DNA of 64,000 bases, from positions 1 to 64,000 of the forward strand of contig JBHGNT010000004.1 in the NCBI GenBank assembly GCA_043228905.1, given 5' to 3'. Source of the DNA: Azolla caroliniana (taxonomy: Eukaryota; Polypodiophyta). Below are positions 23,701 to 34,685 of the stretch, piece after piece. The notes beneath the pieces are model-generated. The model made no database searches. It had not been told where the DNA came from and saw only the letters and a program-made list of their open reading frames with translations. Both the position numbers and the translations under genes were made by a program. Each line of letters starts with the position of its first letter. The stretch's first letter is position 1.

Positions 23701-26700
23701 TTGGGTTTGGGTGTTAACATTTCTGTTTGAAAGTGTATTGGTTTTAGCAGTTTACGGCTTATGAAGCTTGAAACAGCAGCTTAAGCGACTTATATGGTCA
23801 TTTTTTATTATATAGATCATAAACACTAACATTTCTCTTATAAGTAATCTCTTATATGTTTTCATATACTAGTACATATTTTTCCATATTTTGAAAATTC
23901 ATGCTTTTCAGTTTAATTTTTTAAGCAAATTTGCTAAACAGTTTAAATGGTTTATGATCTAAAGTCAGGTTTTAAACAATTCGTTTTAAATAGTTTCGAG
24001 GTTTGGTTTGGTGTAAGTTTCAATTTTTTAAACGAATTGAGTTTGAGACTCCCAAACCAGTTTGAGCCAAACCAAACCGTTGCCAATTGCTAAATGATAG
24101 TACTCCAAATGACTGTAATCCACAATTTGTATTTCAATTCTTAACTTCATGAAGGCTTCATGAAGCAAATGCATGAAAATAGTTTTCCAATTATACCAAA
24201 AAATGTGTATAAGGAAAATTGAGAATTACCAAGAGTGTTGAGAGATGTTAAGTTCTTGAGCTTGGAAATTGAATGGATTTTGTTGTCTGTAAAATAAACC
24301 CAAGGACATTATCTGTAGAAAGACTCCGACAATTCTTTTCTTTATGAGCAGAAAAGGAGATTACCATTCAAGATGAGAGCACACAAGTTAGATAACTTTT
24401 CCACCTCCTTCATGGAGTTAATCTGATTTCTACTACCATTGAGTACCTAAATGTTTATATATTTTAATGAAATGGTCAAACCTTCTAAGATTTTTTGATT
24501 CAAGTCAATATCTAGCCATAGAAATGGCCTATATACTCACTGAGAGATGAATGAGTGTTTCAACACCATGCAAAGACTTCAATTCATTTTGTGCAACAGA
24601 AATCCATTTCAGATTTTTGCAGCTTGATAGACCCTGATTAATAAAAAGAAAAAGCAAGTCAATTTTCACAAGATTACTTCATTTACTACATCCCCAATCC
24701 ATTTTCTTAGAAAAAAAATTTATTAGAAAATTCATTCTACATGAACCAATGCAACGATGTCAAACTTTATTCTACTTAATGCAGGAAAGATGTGTGCAGA
24801 TAAATAAATACATGTATACACACATTTACATTTATTGTGCATGCATATCTACATGTATATAGGGTATTTTCAGTTATATTAGATCAATTATTAACTTTTT
24901 GGTGGGATTTTACCCCAGATCTAATGGGTACAACCAGTATGGAACATGACAGAATGTGTGCCACATATCAAACATGAACAACCATGTAAATAGACAGAAC
25001 ATCCAACAAATAGGATGATAACAATGAAAATGATCAGCATTATACTCTAGCACATGTGATGATGACCATGTTTCAAATGGCAAGCCTCATGAACCAAATC
25101 TGAACCATGCCACCACAAAGAATTACGCATAAGCCAATTGAAAAATCAAGGAAATTGTGATAATAGAACAGGGAGGACGATTGTGGTCCTCACATGTGAT
25201 GAAATGGTTCAATAACAGTGGACTCAACATTGAAAAGTTGTCACCAATCTAATACCGTAGACCTCTCTAGAATGGCAAAAGGAACAATTTTCTGTGGCAA
25301 TACCTATTATTACGAATAGAAATATTGATGATATGTGATGAATATTTAGATTAAGAACCAAATCATTTAAAAGAGCTTAACCACACTAACTACCCCCAGG
25401 CAAAGGACAAAGGTCGAACAGAAATGGTCATCGGTGTCATATACCACCAAACACGACCATATGTTATACATTGGAAGTTGAGATCAACGGATCCAAAAGA
25501 AGATAACCGTGCCTCACTAATACAGTCTCAACAGTCTCTCAAACTACCATTATGATGGAGGTAGCTATTCCCATTTATATAGCCCAACACCTTGAGCTAC
25601 CAAACCACCATGAGTTCCCATGTGTCATAAGTTCTTATGAGTTTGTCCCAAGTCCTAGAACATTTAGTTTCCCATTTATCCTACCTGCAAACCATTAAAA
25701 TTAGCTTTAGAATTGGTTCATATAGTTATGCCTATACATATATAGCAATATTATACCCAAACGACTTAGATAACACCAAGAGGGCCTCTTCCCAAAAAGC
25801 AGCATAGTACAAATACCTAACAATCAGCAACAGTTCGGTTCAGTTCTGTTCAATTCAAGATCGTCAAACTCAAACTGTTTAAAACCGAGCCGTCAAAAAA
25901 ATAAAATGGAAACTCGAAGCAAACCACAAAATTGTTTAAACAGAAATCGTACAAACCAAACTGTTACAAAAAATCCAAGCTCAAACCAAACAATTTAGAG
26001 ATTTTCAAACATTTAAACCATTAAAACTGCGGCTTCACGGTTCGGTTTTGTTTTCATGTTAGGTTCATTTTTCAATTTTTCAATTTTTCATAATTTAATT
26101 TTCAAAATTCAAAATTTTAAAGATTTTCCTAAAATGTCAGAATTAGGCTTAAGAATTAAAAGGTTGTTCAAAAAAATAAACAAGAAAATATTTAACAAAA
26201 TAATCAAGTGTCAACCCTAAATCATTAAATTGTTTAAACCATGGTTTCAAAGCGTTTAAACCATTAACTTGTTAACCCATGGTTTCGCAGTTTGATTTTG
26301 GTCAAACTGAACTGTTGTTGATTGCTACAAATACAATTTCATGAGCTTCTCAAAGGATGGATTACAAAGATCCACATACATGAACACCTATATGCCCCAT
26401 AGAGCTCGCAAAACTCTAGGACAACTCATAAGTCTTTATAGAGAAGACAAGGCATAACTAAAAGAGTGGTAAAGATAGACACAAAAAAAGCGACAACAAG
26501 AGTGGAGGGCAGTTTTTCTCAACTCTTGTCGCTGTATTTCTGAAGGGTGAACATGCCTATAAAATGGGGTCTTTCTTTAGGGGGAAGAAAACAAGCCAAA
26601 GTCATATCACACATTTTTTGGAGGTTCAACAAGGCTACAACGTGGCAACAAAGTAGAGGTACTGGTTTTTCTTGCAGGCATTGTACAACAAGATGTAGAG

Positions 26701-28064
26701 ATCGTTTCAGATCATTCTGGTCAATAAGTGTTCTTCGGCTTGATATGGCTCCAATGATTATTTGTCCCTGAAAAACTGAGCTCCGTGGAGGGAGAGAATG
26801 GTGGTGGCAAATGTGAGGATGCAAAGAACAAGATAGTCCTTGCACCAGATTAAGAACCAAACCATCCAAAATCAAATATCTAGCAGTTTAAATAGTGTTC
26901 ATTAACAATACTTATTACAAGCAAAATGACTCAGAACATTGAGGCAACAGATCTCAAGTTTCAGTTTTCACTGCACCTTCAAGAAAATCCAGGAAAACAA
27001 GATGAGATAATGGAATTTTATGAGAGGAATACAATAGACGTCCAATTTCAACTGTCATATGTTGACGTAAAGTGATTCTGATGCTGAACTCTGCAGACTC
27101 CGATTCTGATTCTGACATGCAAAGTCATTGGAACTTAGCGTGACAAGAAGCACATCGTTGACCAAAATCGTCTCAGACAGTCATTGTCTGACATTGTACG
27201 ATGCCTGCAACAGAAACCAGCACCTCTACTTCTTCACCATGTTACAGCCACATCCACCCTCCAAAAAAAACATGTGATAGTTCGTTTTTTTCCTCTTCCC
27301 TGTAGAACACAACCGACTACATAGGCCTGATCACCCTCCAGAAATAACGTAGCAAGGGTTTAAAAGAACACCTCTACCTGCTCACTAATATTTGTAATCA
27401 TAATTTTTATCATATGCCGATTTCAATCTCTATAAAAACTATTGTTTTTCTTCTATGAAATCTAAAAAGATCATTCATAAATTAGCTCCTTCCAATTGAT
27501 GGAAATTGCTAGCAATCCATAATGAAAGTTCCTATGAAATACACTGTTCAGGAAAGCAGTCGTAACTGACAAAATGTATATACATATATATCCCTATCGA
27601 TGTACCGGAATACAGATACACATATGCATTTCTACATGTACATATGCACGCACAGATACATATGTATATGTGTGTATGCATTTGTATACTACATATAGAA
27701 TGTGATGTATTTAAATTTCATTTGAGTTTTCCATGACGTTTCTTGATGTATACAGAGTTCATCATGACTCGGGAGAGAGAGGTGAGATGACATACCTCTA
27801 TACTTGTGAGACGATTCCGGCTAAGATCGAGCCGCACAAGGTTAGTAAGTGTTTCCAAGCTATGAATCTACGATATATGTACATGTACCAGGTAAAAAAA
27901 GAGAAAATAATCACACCTTGATAAACAAAGTGTGGAAGATATAATTGAGGGAAAGCACTGACCTCGTGTATGTCTTTTCCAGGGAGCGAGAGCTCGGTCA
28001 AGGAAGAAGGACTCTTTTTATTTTCTGCTGTCTGTGCGATGAGTTCTAGGGTTAGCGTCGCCAT
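20721..28064 (-). CDS. Leucine-rich-repeat protein (At5g22320-like)
   Basis: Ten exons in transcript order (28064-27963, 27867-27796, 24633-24541, 24446-24365, 24286-24230, 22936-22872, 22055-21963, 21796-21713, 21631-21551, 21203-20721) give 403 residues. About nine SDS22-type repeats follow one another, nearly one per exon: LTELSLPGKDIHE, LVRLDLSRNRLTSIE, LKWISVAQNELKSLHG, LCALILNDNKIHSI, LVLSRNPIS, LSLSDCQLQDLDW, LKELRLAHNKIT, LRILDLGNNCLETL and LENLNLRGNPLC. The last exon adds a charged, Lys-rich tail with a likely nuclear signal (HGKKRKSNRK). Repeats of this type bind proteins, for example PP1 or dynein light-chain partners; no enzyme motif is present. Arabidopsis At5g22320 seems the closest match, recalled from memory. 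Intron 2 (3.2 kb), intron 5 and intron 6 are swollen by repeats, including two MITEs. Confidence 0.85.
22202..22706. repeat. Pair of 145-bp direct repeats in LRR intron 6
   Basis: 22202-22349 and 22563-22706 are near-identical direct repeats beginning CTGCAATCTATAC and ending CAGTCTATAGTT. They are separated by 213 bp. The middle contains two copies of a TTTTTTATTATATAAA-CATAAA-CCTAA block, and part of it also occurs inside MITE copy B (23.74-23.85 kb). This resembles a miniature terminal-repeat element, but no tRNA primer site was seen. Confidence 0.75.
23615..24092. mobile_element. hAT-type MITE, copy B
   Basis: The 478-bp element runs from TAGTAATCAGCAACC to CGTTGCCAATTGCTAA, with a decayed 8-bp target duplication (AACGATGG / AATGATAG, 6 of 8). 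It is the most diverged full-length copy and lies in intron 5 of the LRR gene. It includes a block shared with the direct-repeat region at 22.43-22.53 kb. Confidence 0.65.
24634..27795 (-). other. Large intron 2 of the LRR gene
   Basis: This 3,162-bp intron holds MITE copy C and a 118-codon minus-strand open frame at 26519-26875 with no recognised domain. The rest is AT-rich sequence in which I see nothing else. The intron boundaries are gag/gtatg and cag/GGTCTA on the minus strand. Confidence 0.65.
25818..26327. mobile_element. hAT-type MITE, copy C
   Basis: The 510-bp element runs from TAACAATCAGCAACAG to CTGTTGTTGATTGCTA. The 8-bp target duplication is CAAATACC / CAAATACA (7 of 8). It lies in the 3.2-kb intron 2 of the LRR gene and has AACCG/CGGTT-rich arms with an AT-rich core. 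Confidence 0.8.
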
Positions 28065-28623
28065 TCTTCTTCTTCTACTACTACTTCTATGTCGTCGTCG
28101 TCGTGACTCGTCAGCAGCAGCAGCCGTGACAGTAGCTAGCTAGCAGTGGGAAGGTCGGAACATTAAGCTTGAGCTGTGGAGAAAACTCGCAGTTAACTCC
28201 TGTGGGGTTTTTGTTTATTTCCCAAGTGCCCTTCGATTTTCTTTATTTCCCTCGATGCCCCCGCTCAACCACCCAACCAATTTTAGCTTCAGCGCATATG
28301 ATTCGAACACATAACGTATAATTGCTCCAAAGGACGTTGACGAAGAGCACTTTTTTCGCCTTCACTCTCGATCTCGACTTAAATACAATTACTGATTCTC
28401 TATCTGTATATGCATTGTATCTGTTGAGAGCATGAAAAGAAGCACAACAACTCGCAAATTTATGAAAACATCGTAACCCTGTTGGTCATCTTATCACTCT
28501 ACGTGCTCTAATGGAAAAAAGTCATTTGAAAAGTAAAGAATTGTAATGTTGCTTTCTACACTTCAAGAATTCTTTTCATTTGGTGCTTAATGAGCACCTT
28601 TTCAGAGGCATATGGAAGAAAAG

Positions 28624-28938
28624 TTCAAGTACCAACTAAATATATACATGATATCTCATATGTAAATGGAAAATGGAAGTTATAAAACAAAGTGCAAACA
28701 GTATGGTGTTAAACAACAATGCCCAGTCTCACACATACCAAAAGGGTGCAAACATTATGGCGTTAGTTTGATAAAGGAGTTCAAGTACCAACTAAATATA
28801 TACATGATATCTCATATGTAAATAGAAAATGGAAGTTATAAAACAAAGTGCAAACATTATGGTGTTAAACAACAATACTCAGTCTCACACATACCAAAAG
28901 GGTGCAAACATTATGGTGTTAGTTTTGATAAAGGAACG
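28624..28938. repeat. 156-bp tandem duplication
   Basis: The sequence starting TTCAAGTACCAACTAAATAT at 28624 recurs at 28780 with only a few changes and runs to about 28938. Each unit itself contains the word GTGCAAACATTATGGYGTTA twice. Confidence 0.85.
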
Positions 28939-29463
28939 TGGGAATGTTACAATTGCCACCATAAGGGAACTTTCAACGAGGAGGTCCTCTATGGGTCTAT
29001 GGTGAATGCGCAAGATGAATCATGGGTGAGTATGTGAGGGAAATAGAAGCAATCATAAACTGCAGAAGCTAATGCAAATATATGCAACCAAATAAAACAC
29101 TTGAGTAGGAACATGGAGTGTTGCCAACTATGAACAAAAATGCTATTTTCAAAAGACAATTGTGCCTCTGTGCATGAATCATGTATGAATGGAGGAACTT
29201 GGGTGATGGTAATGTAAGATTTGTTAGAATTCCCATCCTCAATAAAACTAGATGAAATCAAAATCCTTTCAAGAATATAGTTAACATAGAGAAATCATAA
29301 ATACATGGACATAGACATCCTACTAGCAAATACATAACTCTCTATGTAGATAAGCAAAGATGACTTACAGTTGTAATAGTGGGTTTTTTTTTTTACATGC
29401 AATTAATATAATTGTGTGATTTTACTAGAAGAAAAAAAAGACATCATACTAGCAAACATGATA

Positions 29464-29985
29464 TCACATGCGACAATCCATAAAGGTTAGTTCACATCTT
29501 ATGACACCCATCAACGTGGAACAATCCCATTGGGAAATTCCCATCATCGTGTAATGGGTGATAGGAGCCACCGCATTCCAGTTGGAGGATGATGAACAAT
29601 TCAAGTTGGATAAAAGTTCACCACATTCTCGATTTGACAAAGTACACGATGTTAAGTGGGTTGGGTGGACAAGGTCGGATACAAGCTCATGTTTGTGAAC
29701 TACATGTTCAATATCCCTAAGGGAAATCTTGTGGTTGTAAAAGGTATAAATATGTTTCCCCTTGACCAAGGAGGAAGAACTAGTTGATGAAAGTCCCATG
29801 GCATAACCATTTGGGCAATACAATGAATATTGAAATGTCCAAAAATGGATATGCACATGCATTGCCCATTTCTTATCTCCAATTATGAGATCGTTAGGTA
29901 TATGGATAGCAAAGTTAGAATGCACAACAACATGTATGTGGAGTCCACCATTTATTTGCTTTACCCAATGCATGTTGATTGGCAA
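29464..29985 (-). CDS. Unexplained 173-codon open frame
   Basis: This is the longest frame in the window not tied to a recognised gene. The predicted protein is rich in His, Ile and Ser, with no motif, signal peptide or membrane span that I recognise. Codon use is AT-rich like the surrounding spacer. It could be chance or a decayed gene. Confidence 0.12.
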   Translation of the reverse strand: MPINMHWVKQINGGLHIHVVVHSNFAIHIPNDLIIGDKKWAMHVHIHFWTFQYSLYCPNGYAMGLSSTSSSSLVKGKHIYTFYNHKISLRDIEHVVHKHELVSDLVHPTHLTSCTLSNRECGELLSNLNCSSSSNWNAVAPITHYTMMGISQWDCSTLMGVIRCELTFMDCRM

Positions 29986-30077
29986 ATATCAACTCACTAG
30001 GTGAATCATCATATTCGTTCTCCTTCATTCCACTTTCGTTATGAAAATTTCAATTTACAAATATAGGAGAGAGAGAG

Positions 30078-30380
30078 CCCAGATAGATGTAGCTTAGTTG
30101 GTAAGGTTGCCCAATGGAGACCAGGAGGTCATGGGTTCAACCCCTACATTCCATAGTGGCATCTGGTGAATTAAGATATATATTGAGAGATATGTATACA
30201 TGATTATATGTATGAAGTATATAATAGAGAGGTGAGGAAATTGGGTTGAACCCAAGATGCGGTGCTTGTAGTGATTATATGTATGAAGCATATAATAGAG
30301 AGATGAGGAATTTGGGTTTCAAACCCAAGATTGGGTGCTTGTAGTGTAATAACTTACCATTAGGGTAAGCTAATTACAAT
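30078..30380 (+). mobile_element. tRNA-derived SINE
   Basis: A perfect polymerase III box A (TAGCTTAGTTGG, 30090-30101) and box B (GGTTCAACCCC, 30134-30144) sit at tRNA-like spacing. Downstream, a 72-bp segment (GATTATATGTATGAAG ... GGTGCTTGTAGT) is duplicated at about 30200-30271 and 30272-30345. The element is bracketed by GAGAGAGAG on both sides, a possible target duplication or simply GA repeats. The tRNA-like part lacks a convincing cloverleaf, so this is not a tRNA gene. Confidence 0.7.
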
Positions 30381-30676
30381 GAGAGAGAGAGATGGTTGTA
30401 TCACATGTTTGGAGGTTGTGAGGTTGGTAGTTTGATACATTGACGTGGTATTTTGTAGTTTACGAAAAGTAATAACAAAGATGCGTGATAAGGGAGTGGC
30501 GAGCGTTCTGAAAACACAAACAATGCCTCAAAGGGAGAAGAAGACTTGGTGAATGGACATTTTCCTAGGCCATCTGTTGATGTAGTCTCGATTGTGGGAG
30601 TTTTATAAAGAGAACGTGAAGAGAGAGGGGGAGGGGTATTTGGGAGATTTCCGGAAAACTAACCGAGGGGCAGATT

Positions 30677-30684
30677 TATAAATT
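30677..30684 (+). promoter_or_regulatory. TATA-like box of ERD2
   Basis: TTATAAAT lies about 200 bp before the ERD2 start codon. The distance would leave a leader of about 170 nt. Weak evidence on its own. Confidence 0.3.
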
Positions 30685-30882
30685 GTTCAGAACAATAAAT
30701 AGACGGAGCAGAAGAAGAGGCAGGAGAAGGACAGACGAATAATCCCATTCCATTCCATTTCGTGTGTGCAGGGATTTTCCCTCAAGTTACAAACTTTTTG
30801 AAGCACCTCTGCTTGCCTGTTTTGGTATCTTATTCTTTCTGTTAGACAATTCTGTTGCGGAGAATTTTCCGTATAAGTAACG

Positions 30883-33800
30883 ATGAACATATTTCGCTTT
30901 GCTGGAGACATGTCTCATCTTTTCAGTATTCTTCTGTTACTTCTCAAGATCCACACCATCAAGTCTTGCGCGGGTATGTCAATTTTATTGGCTCTCTTTC
31001 TTATTTCTATCTGAATTTAATTTTCTTTGTCTGTTGGATCTGATTGATGTTTGCTAAAACAATGAACGATTTTCCCAAAAATTGAAAGTTTTCTGGCAAA
31101 AGAATGGCTGGTTTCTGCGAAAAAATGACTGATTTCTGCTAAACAATGGGTCAGATCAAAACACTAGAAATTTCTGCTAGATAAAATGTATGATAGAGAA
31201 ACCACATTTTTTTTGTGAATTGAGTTTCTTCATTGTTTGGATCCGACTGATTTATGTCTAGGAATGATTTTTGTTGGAGATTTTATTTAGATGAAGAAAA
31301 GATTAGGTATTTGCTGTGTCTTGTGGATATGTCCTCAGATCCTTCAATATGATCTTAGTAGCATTTTTGTCAGACAGACAGATTTTTTGTATGGTATGAA
31401 AACTCTATCTTACATGTATGGCATATGCATATAGCTATTTTACTGTCCTTCACACAACACTCAGGTTGACGGTCACTTATGGAGTTTTGCATTTGTAGCA
31501 TATATCATCTATGCATGAAAAAGATGAGTAAGGTATGGTCATGTTGTAGGGGAATTTAGCATAGGAACAAGGTCAATGTGGGTGTTCCAACAGACAAGTG
31601 TGGACATGATGACCTGGTTTGGAGTAGGTATTCAGTGTCTGGATTGACAAGTGTGAACATAGTTACCATGGTCGATGAATCATGTAAGGATGTTCAAAAC
31701 TCATTTGTGGTACCAGTAGCCAGAGAGCTAGTGGAGACCAACCAGTCTACTGTCTAGGCAGAAGGCTAGAAGGGGGAGTGAAGCTGGGTTTTATGGGACA
31801 CTCAATGCTTACTGTTACTATGCAGTGTCCTTTTCCATAGGCACTAAACTCAACAGGAAGTATGGTGTGGTGGTTTGTCTATGCTGATTCCTAAACAATC
31901 TTGTAGCTCATAATCCTTTGGGGTTGTTCCAGTGTATGCTTGTTTCTTTCTATGTCAACCCAAACAACTTCTTAACTGTAAAGATGAACTCTTAATTTGG
32001 CCTCTATCAAGGTGTTTCTTATAGCTATCCCTATTAGTTTTTCATTTTCATCCAATCTCTAATTATTAACCTAGAATTGTATCTTTTAGTATGATACTTG
32101 TTTAGCATCTCTCTTTAATTTGTACCTATATTTTTCAATTACTTGTTCTCAATAATCTCTTTCCTTCATCCTTTTCATGTTGTTTGCTTTGGCTTAATTT
32201 TTCATTAGTTAAAACTCTTCATTTGGTCTTACGAAGGTACATCAATGATTCATTTTAGCTATCTTCCAAGAAGGTAAAATTCTTGTTGAAGTTATGATGA
32301 GTTGGTTGAGCTCAATGCTATGCCTTCAGAAGGGTCTGATGCCCCACAACCACCTGATTTGGTTTGTTTTCGTGCAGTCATTTTAATCTTAGGATTTCTT
32401 TGTACTCTTCTATAAGTGGGTTTTTGTGTTTCTTTTGTTCTCCTTTTTCTTTTTGCATCTTTCATGCTGGTCCTGTGTTTCTATTGCATATCAGTGTCTA
32501 ATAGTTATTTTGTTGGGTCATGTCTCATTTTTTCCATGACTTTTATATGATAACTTGAAACTCTTATGAAGGTTTATACATTATAAAATGATTGGTTATT
32601 GTGTTGAAAGGAAATATGCATGTTGCTATTTTAAATAATCGGTATACATTACCTATTTTAAATCCACATTGTTTGTGTTTCAGGCATTTCCTTGAAGACT
32701 CAAGAACTCTATGCACTTGTTTTTGCCACCCGTTATTTGGACATATTTACTGATTACATATCATTGTATAACACAATCATGAAGTTATTCTTCTTAGGGA
32801 GCTCATTCACAATTGTATGGTATATAAGGTACCACAGAGTGGTTCGACGTTCTTATGACAAAGAACAAGATACTTTTCGACACTTATTTTTGGTCTTCCC
32901 ATGTCTTATATTGGCTATCCTTCTGCATGACAAGTTCACATTTCGTGAGGTCTGTATTTTACTTTCATATCTGCATTTCATTTACTAAAAAATATATCAC
33001 TTTAATAAATCACAAAAAACATATGGAGGTTTGCCACTCATGTTGAAGCTTAATGTGATTTCATTTATTATACATCCATCCTCGATGTTCATTTAATTTT
33101 GCGTTAGTATTGGTAGGATAAATCATTTGAAGTAGAAATGCAATTAAATTTACTACATGCGTAAGCCTTTGCAATTGGTTGAGATAATTGTTTCATGGCT
33201 GTAAATGCATCTTAGTCTCTAGGCATAGTGTATTTTGTACGAACCTGGAAAGGTATAACAATGCAAAGAACTATGTGTAAGCACTGGAATTCGTGGAGAT
33301 TGATTGTTTCCTCACTGTGTACATGTCTTAGTCTCTATATATTACATGTCTGTAACAATCCAAAAAGGATTGATAAATGATTAGAAGGCGAAACAGAGGA
33401 GAAATTTAGTCATGTTCTGGAATGCCGATGAGTATTTACAGTTTCTTTCCGATTATGTAGGTAATGTGGACATTCTCATTATATCTTGAAGCTGTCGCAA
33501 TACTTCCACAGCTTGTGTTGCTACAAAGAACTAAAAATGTAGATAATCTAACTGGGAACTATGTGTTTCTTCTTGGGTAAGGTTTTGTATGTCATGAATT
33601 CACTTTATAGTCCATTTTTGCAACCCACTGACTTTATAAATTTATTGTTTGCAGTGCATATAGAGGCTTGTACATTTTAAATTGGATATATCGTTATTTC
33701 ACAGAAAGCCATTACCGGAGATGGATCAGTAAGTTTCTTTGCTCACATGAGGGGTTGTAACACAGAGAGAGAGAGAGAGAGAGAGAGAAGAATCTTTTTT

Positions 33801-34685
33801 GTTGCAGCATGGATATCTGGTCTCATCCAAACAGCATTATATGCAGATTTTTTCTATTACTACCTAAAGAGGTAACTCATCTTTCTCTAAAATCATGCAA
33901 GAATAATCTTGTGTCTGTTGGACCTTAGCAGTTAAAAAATGTTTCTGTCCTAGGTATATGTGTATGGTTATGTATGTTTGGCCATGCAAACAAGACTATG
34001 TAGCTCAAAGAAAGTGAATAAAGTATAATAGGTTTTTTTATCTTTTAACTCATACCACTAGACATTACTGATTATTGGGTGAGGTGTAATATTAACCGAA
34101 TGAGTATTGTGCACACAATACCTTGGGACATACAGCTCTATATTCTAGTTAAACTATCAATTGGACAGTTTTACAAGCATAGTTTTTGCTTAGATGGATT
34201 TGAAACTGTTATCTTGTCCTGTAGGCTATGGTCTCTTTCTTATAGTTATCTTTGCTCTTTTACTCCATGTTGTCAAGAGATCAAGGGGCTATCTGACAAA
34301 AGACAGTGAGACCTCCACTGCTAATGTTTTTGGCATACATTATAATGCCTATGTGTACAAAGTGCACATGAGAAGTGAGGATCAATGTAAAAGGGGGTTA
34401 CTGGAAAGTTTCAATATTGATTGATTCCTGGGTAAAGTACTCAATCAATTTCATCTATTTGCACAAAATGCTCCCAGTACTTGTTGCACTCCATTGGTCT
34501 AGCCTAACTTCTTTCTTTCAGTATTGTTGTCCAAATTGTTAGATAATACATGATTAAATTTTGTGCGTATGAAAGAAATATTTAGTAGAAGAATTGTGTT
34601 TTTCTGAAGGTTGAAGTGTGAACTATGAATTTACCTTGTTCTCTACAGCTGGAGGAATAGTGAAAAACTACAACTTCCAGCTTGA
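30883..34685 (+). CDS. ERD2: ER lumen protein-retaining receptor (KDEL receptor)
   Basis: Six exons (30883-30973, 32684-32949, 33461-33576, 33655-33728, 33808-33871, 34649-34685) encode 215 residues, exactly the usual ERD2 length. The receptor binds K/HDEL tails of escaped ER proteins in the Golgi and returns them in COPI vesicles. The family is very conserved, and characteristic stretches are visible: MNIFRFAGDMSHL, KSCAGISLKTQELYALVF, TRYLDIFTDYISLYNT, VVRRSYDKEQDTFRH, YLEAVAILPQLVLLQR, NVDNLTGNYVFLLGAYRGL, ILNWIYRYFTE and QTALYADFFYYYLKSW. It has seven membrane segments and a short C-terminal tail. Intron 1 is 1.7 kb. All introns are GT-AG and in phase. No defect was seen. Confidence 0.97.
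33765..33788. repeat. (GA)n microsatellite in ERD2 intron 4
   Basis: About twelve GA dinucleotides shortly before the acceptor of exon 5. Confidence 0.9.

Larger units (their letters stand above)
28065..30077. other. Divergent spacer left of ERD2
   Basis: Lies between the LRR gene (-) and ERD2 (+). It contains a 156-bp tandem duplication at 28.62-28.94 kb and an unexplained 173-codon frame at 29464-29985 (-). No gene was recognised. Confidence 0.5.

Noticed and set aside
26519-26875. 118-codon minus-strand frame in LRR intron 2
   Set aside because: No recognised domain, overlapping frames on the other strand, and AT-rich composition. It cannot be told from chance.
30085-30160. A tRNA gene
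   Set aside because: Boxes A and B are perfect, but I could not form acceptor and anticodon stems with proper pairing. A SINE fits better.
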